Below, in pieces: positions 61,087 through 64,000 of a stretch of 64,000 nucleotides of DNA (positions are counted from its first letter, which is position 1; the number at the start of each line of letters is the position of its first letter). This stretch comes from Lachnospiraceae bacterium (GTDB lineage: Bacteria; Bacillota; Clostridia; Lachnospirales; Lachnospiraceae), in NCBI GenBank assembly GCA_015057635.1, contig SVEB01000046.1, positions 1-64,000 on the forward strand, written 5' to 3'. The notes under the pieces were generated by a model. That model saw only the letters and a list, made by a program, of their open reading frames with translations. It did no database searches and was not told the origin of the DNA. A program made the position numbers and the translations under genes.

Positions 61087-61677
61087 TTATACCATAAGTG
61101 ACTGCAAAAATTCCTGAAGCCTTTTTAATTCCCCTTCCGGAAGGCTCTCCGTTGCATCTCTTTTTATATGCCGTAAAAATACATCCTCTTTTTTCTCGAT
61201 TGTAACCCTTACGGCAAATGCCCTTTTCTTTAAGGCATCCTTTAGATACTGTTCCATATAAGAAGCATCTTCCTTCTCCCTGCCGATCAGGCCGACTGCT
61301 TCATTTCCCCGAATGATGAGAAATGCTAAATCCATGACTTTCTCGGTTGATGTAAATACCATATCCGTATACATCGTGTCACCCTCCCGTACAAGAGGCA
61401 GTACTTTCTCATACTGTTCTTCGCCTACTGTCTTAAACGGTGCTAACACAATATAGTTTACAAGAAACTTTGCCGACGGCAGCACCCATAGGGCTGCAAC
61501 AATCGTGAATACATTGGTATTCTCCCATTTATTCAGCGCAAGTCCTGTAATATAAATTGCTGCTGCAATCGAAAACATGATAATCGTACGTAAAAGCTGC
61601 TGCCGCTTTCTGCGGTCAATATAGCCATGCTCACCTTTTGAAATCTTTTGCTTACTGATTCGATCTTCCTTACTCAT
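61087..61677 (-). CDS. Uncharacterised membrane-anchored protein
   Basis: The 196-residue protein begins with a basic cytoplasmic region (MSKEDRISKQKISKGEHGYI), then two transmembrane helices (IIMFSIAAAIYITGLAL and VFTIVAALWVLPSAKFLVNYI) and a soluble alpha/beta domain of about 120 residues without recognised motif. Conserved-looking segments include GDTMYTDMVFTSTEKVMDLA and VRVTIEKKEDVFLRHIKRD. Function unknown. It is separated from neighbours by over 70 nt on each side. Confidence 0.7.
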   Translation of the reverse strand: MSKEDRISKQKISKGEHGYIDRRKRQQLLRTIIMFSIAAAIYITGLALNKWENTNVFTIVAALWVLPSAKFLVNYIVLAPFKTVGEEQYEKVLPLVREGDTMYTDMVFTSTEKVMDLAFLIIRGNEAVGLIGREKEDASYMEQYLKDALKKRAFAVRVTIEKKEDVFLRHIKRDATESLPEGELKRLQEFLQSLMV

Positions 61678-61841
61678 ATGTGATTCCCCCTGTCACGTTA
61701 TGTGTCTTCCGAACTATTTCTCTAGCATTCTATGAATTTCTTCCGGCAGTACTCGATCACTTTTAATCTTTCCTGTTTTGCATTTCTTTCTCAATGTATT
61801 GCAAACAATCCTATCTTCTGATTCTTTGTGAGTGCCTGTCT

Positions 61842-62489
61842 TTAGCCTGCAATCTCTAAATAACTTTCAATAAAGTAATCTGCAAGACTTCTTTTCTCTT
61901 CTTCAATATCTCTTGAGAACTCATCCTGTACTGCACAAACCTGCATTCCCGCATTCTTGCCAGCCATAATGCCCTGTGGGATATCTTCGAATACAAGACA
62001 GTGTTCCGGTGCTACTTCTAACTTATCCGCCACATACAGATAAATGTCCGGAGCCGGCTTTCCTTTTGCCACTTCACAAGAAGTATGAATCGCATCAAAG
62101 TATTCTTCCACACCTAAGCTTTCCACAACCGTCTGCACAAGGTGTCTGGAATTACTTGTGGCAATACCTGTCTTAATGCCATTTTTCTTTAACATCTGTA
62201 AAAAGCTTAATACGCCTTCCTTAAGCGGAACTTCATTTTTATATTTTAAATATGCCATCTCGTTCCAGATGCTTTTGATTGTTTCCACATCTTCCGGAAT
62301 CTCAAAACGTTCTTTAAAATAGCCCGCTGTCTCAGAAAAGCTCATTCCTTCGATTGCACGCTGCAGGTCATCCGGTATCTCAATATTGTAACGATTTAAA
62401 AATTCGATATCAATCTGCTTCCACATCCACATAGAGTCTACAAGTGTTCCGTCTAAATCAAAAATTACTGCTTTCTTGTCCTTTAACAT
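61842..62489 (-). CDS. HAD superfamily phosphatase (beta-phosphoglucomutase-like)
   Basis: The 215-residue protein has motif I FDLDGTLVDSMWMWK, a helical cap, motif II TSNSRHLV (near residue 105), motif III KGKPAPDIYL and motif IV VFEDIPQGIMAGKNAGM. Cap type and motifs agree with the beta-phosphoglucomutase/phosphatase subfamily. Substrate not evident. It is near, but about 90 nt from, the downstream RsuA-like gene. Confidence 0.88.
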   Translation of the reverse strand: MLKDKKAVIFDLDGTLVDSMWMWKQIDIEFLNRYNIEIPDDLQRAIEGMSFSETAGYFKERFEIPEDVETIKSIWNEMAYLKYKNEVPLKEGVLSFLQMLKKNGIKTGIATSNSRHLVQTVVESLGVEEYFDAIHTSCEVAKGKPAPDIYLYVADKLEVAPEHCLVFEDIPQGIMAGKNAGMQVCAVQDEFSRDIEEEKRSLADYFIESYLEIAG

Positions 62490-62579
62490 TCCTTATCTGC
62501 CCTTTCTGTCTCGCCTTTTCTTGCCATGATTATAATACAGTTTTGCCTGTTTCGTCCACTGGTATTTGATGAGTCTGCC

Positions 62580-63308
62580 TTACTCCCCGCGTAAAGCAGC
62601 TAACTCTTCATCCGTTAACTTGCGATACTTTCCTAATTCCAGTTCCGGATCCAGCAAAAGACTTCCCATCGACATACGTTTTAAATACGTCACTTCTTTT
62701 CCGACTGCTTCAAACATACGCTTTACCTGATGGAACTTGCCTTCTTTGATGGTAAGATAAATCTCAGATTCTTCTCCCGACTTAATAATATCAAGCTTTG
62801 CCGGCATTGCAGTCAGCTCATCATCCACAACAAGACCTTCTGCAAATGCCTTTTTGTCTTCTTCGGTCACGCATCCGTTCACTTTCGCATAATATACCTT
62901 GTCCACATGCTTTTTCGGAGAAAGGAGCTGATGCGCTAAGTCTCCGTCGTTTGTGATTAAAAGCAGACCTTCTGTATCCTTATCAAGACGTCCTACTGGG
63001 AATAAGTCCTTACGATTCGCATCCTCAATCAGATCCACAACTGTCTTTCCAAATTTATCTCTTGTAGCAGACACAACGCCTGCTGGTTTATTTAACATAT
63101 AATATTCAAAGTGTTCATAAGAAAGCGGCATCTGATCAAATTCCACCTGATCGCTTCCCGTCTGAATCTTAAATTCAGGACTTGTAACCGTCTGTCCATT
63201 TACCGTAACACGTCCTCTTTTGATGTACTGCTTCACTTCGGTTCTTGTTCCAACCGAAAGATCTGCCAAATATTTATCCAATCGTAATGCTTTCTTTGTA
63301 TCACTCAA
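62580..63308 (-). CDS. rsuA: RsuA-family rRNA pseudouridine synthase
   Basis: The 242-residue enzyme has an S4 domain (LRLDKYLADLSVGTRTEVKQ, IKRGRVTVNGQ) and the RsuA catalytic domain (YMLNKPAGVVSATRD, LFPVGRLDKDTEGLLLITND with catalytic Asp, KEGKFHQVKRMFEAVGKEVT). It pseudouridylates 16S rRNA. It directly follows the RsmF-like methyltransferase with no gap, so both are co-expressed. Confidence 0.93.
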   Translation of the reverse strand: MSDTKKALRLDKYLADLSVGTRTEVKQYIKRGRVTVNGQTVTSPEFKIQTGSDQVEFDQMPLSYEHFEYYMLNKPAGVVSATRDKFGKTVVDLIEDANRKDLFPVGRLDKDTEGLLLITNDGDLAHQLLSPKKHVDKVYYAKVNGCVTEEDKKAFAEGLVVDDELTAMPAKLDIIKSGEESEIYLTIKEGKFHQVKRMFEAVGKEVTYLKRMSMGSLLLDPELELGKYRKLTDEELAALRGE

Positions 63309-64000
63309 TTACATCCATCTCCATCCCGGCAGATATTTATTCTTAAAACTGCCTTTACTATACTTTCCAAAACCAAGAGGATGTCCATTCACACAGACTA
63401 ACAGCCAACCATCCTTTACTTCCTTCTTGATTTCAATTGATTCGCACTTTAGATATCGTATCACATCCATGTCATCCGCTGCAAGGTCATAACAGTTATC
63501 ATACTCTTCCATCTTCAGCGCATTCGCAAGTGCCTGGCTTGGCTCAAAACGATTCTTCTTCATTTCTCCGATTAAAAGACCGGAGCGAAGCATACGAAGT
63601 CCCTTTAAGGATGGAAGACCTTTTGGAAGAAGATAAATTCGGTCTTCTAACACCATTAACTGCTTTGGATCGATCTCAAACTTTAAACTCTGAATAAACT
63701 TCATCGCTTCTTCTGAAATCGCATTCTTTCCCAGAGCCTTTCTCTCTTCAATTCGGACACTTCCTTCTTCCGCTGTATCCTTCTTATGAAGAAGCGCTAC
63801 AAAATGTCCTTCTCCTGCGATCTTATGAGGCCAGATACGGATGCAATGCTTTAGATCCTCACATCCATCCGGAATCCAGTCCGGTCTTCCGAATGAAAAT
63901 CCATCATAAGACACCGTCTCATCTGTATTCATCTTATCGATCGCCGGAACCACTTCCATATCCGGATTTTCATTTAACAGATACTGAATCGTCCCTTCAT
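63309..64000 (-). CDS. RsmF-like RNA methyltransferase, C-terminal part (runs off window)
   Basis: The frame enters from beyond 64000 (first visible residues EGTIQYLLNENPDMEVVP) and ends at 63309. Visible are the end of the RsmB/NOP-type methyltransferase domain (EDLKHCIRIWPHKIAGEGHF, the family GEGFF-like motif; residues about 30-60), then a C-terminal RsmF-type PUA-like region (LEDRIYLLPKG, LRMLRSGLLIGEMKKNRFEP, GWLLVCVNGHPLGFGKYSKG). It probably makes m5C in 16S rRNA or tRNA. Confidence 0.82.
   Translation of the reverse strand, partial: EGTIQYLLNENPDMEVVPAIDKMNTDETVSYDGFSFGRPDWIPDGCEDLKHCIRIWPHKIAGEGHFVALLHKKDTAEEGSVRIEERKALGKNAISEEAMKFIQSLKFEIDPKQLMVLEDRIYLLPKGLPSLKGLRMLRSGLLIGEMKKNRFEPSQALANALKMEEYDNCYDLAADDMDVIRYLKCESIEIKKEVKDGWLLVCVNGHPLGFGKYSKGSFKNKYLPGWRWM

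Overview
The window looks like a chromosomal segment of a low-GC Gram-positive anaerobe of the Clostridia, most probably a Lachnospiraceae-type gut commensal. The evidence is the short HisG with HisZ, the rimP-nusA-ylxR-ylxQ-infB-rbfA-nrnA-truB-ribF order, rubrerythrin, an RnfC-like iron-sulphur protein, AGGAGG-type ribosome binding sites and consensus TTGACA/TATAAT promoters. No rRNA, tRNA, CRISPR array, prophage or IS transposase was seen. Most genes are on the minus strand.

Layout. 1-3275: a sugar-metabolism cluster (isomerase/epimerase start, two Gfo/Idh/MocA oxidoreductases) with a divergent AraC regulator. 3481-6280: a metal-exporting P1B ATPase with His-rich repeats, a perfect consensus promoter and an ArsR-type operator but no adjacent arsR. 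6397-14000: ASCH-like protein, aminoglycoside-phosphotransferase-like kinase, a TetR/two-flavoprotein operon with operators over its promoter, pepF and a NifX-like protein. 12915-19014: a resistance-flavoured block (UvrA-like ABC protein, serine beta-lactamase-like protein, AraC/GyrI-like regulator, Vat-like acetyltransferase, DMT exporter). 19119-22371: TetR, RnfC-like Fe-S protein, membrane protein and AlkD-like protein, with an operator filling the promoter spacer. 22579-25342: DUF1905 protein, a double-HTH MerR regulator, and an ABC exporter whose ATPase carries one in-frame amber codon. 25722-36401: TPR protein, uncharacterised 27135 gene, pnp, small lipoprotein, GNAT, MATE, rpsO, Na/Pi symporter. 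36609-46601: MocR regulator and the translation/ribosome-maturation operon. 46893-52335: birA, a K+ channel fused to a nitroreductase, rubrerythrin, fRMsr, a DUF3169-like protein and a 37-residue membrane peptide. 52376-58646: the histidine operon hisZ-G-D-B-A-IE with a structured leader; hisC, hisH and a free hisF are absent here. 59371-64000: recU, pseudouridine synthases, HAD phosphatase and an RsmF-like methyltransferase (partial).

Most notable signal. Five giant imperfect palindromes (A 25446-25711, E 28386-28628, B 32440-32655, C 49540-49738, D 59060-59355) lie downstream of minus-strand genes, four of them within about 16 nt of the stop codon. Arm sequences differ between copies but stay complementary within each copy. 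All share one architecture: an outer stem, a conserved asymmetric internal loop, an ACA/TGT junction, a 17-19 bp inner stem of free sequence, and an almost invariant cap (GAATAGCAGACAG...CTGTCTGATAGTC). The orientation relative to the upstream gene is the same in all five, and most stem mismatches become G.U pairs in the gene-sense transcript. This looks like a covarying, 3'-UTR-associated structured RNA (or DNA hairpin) family that I cannot assign to a known class.
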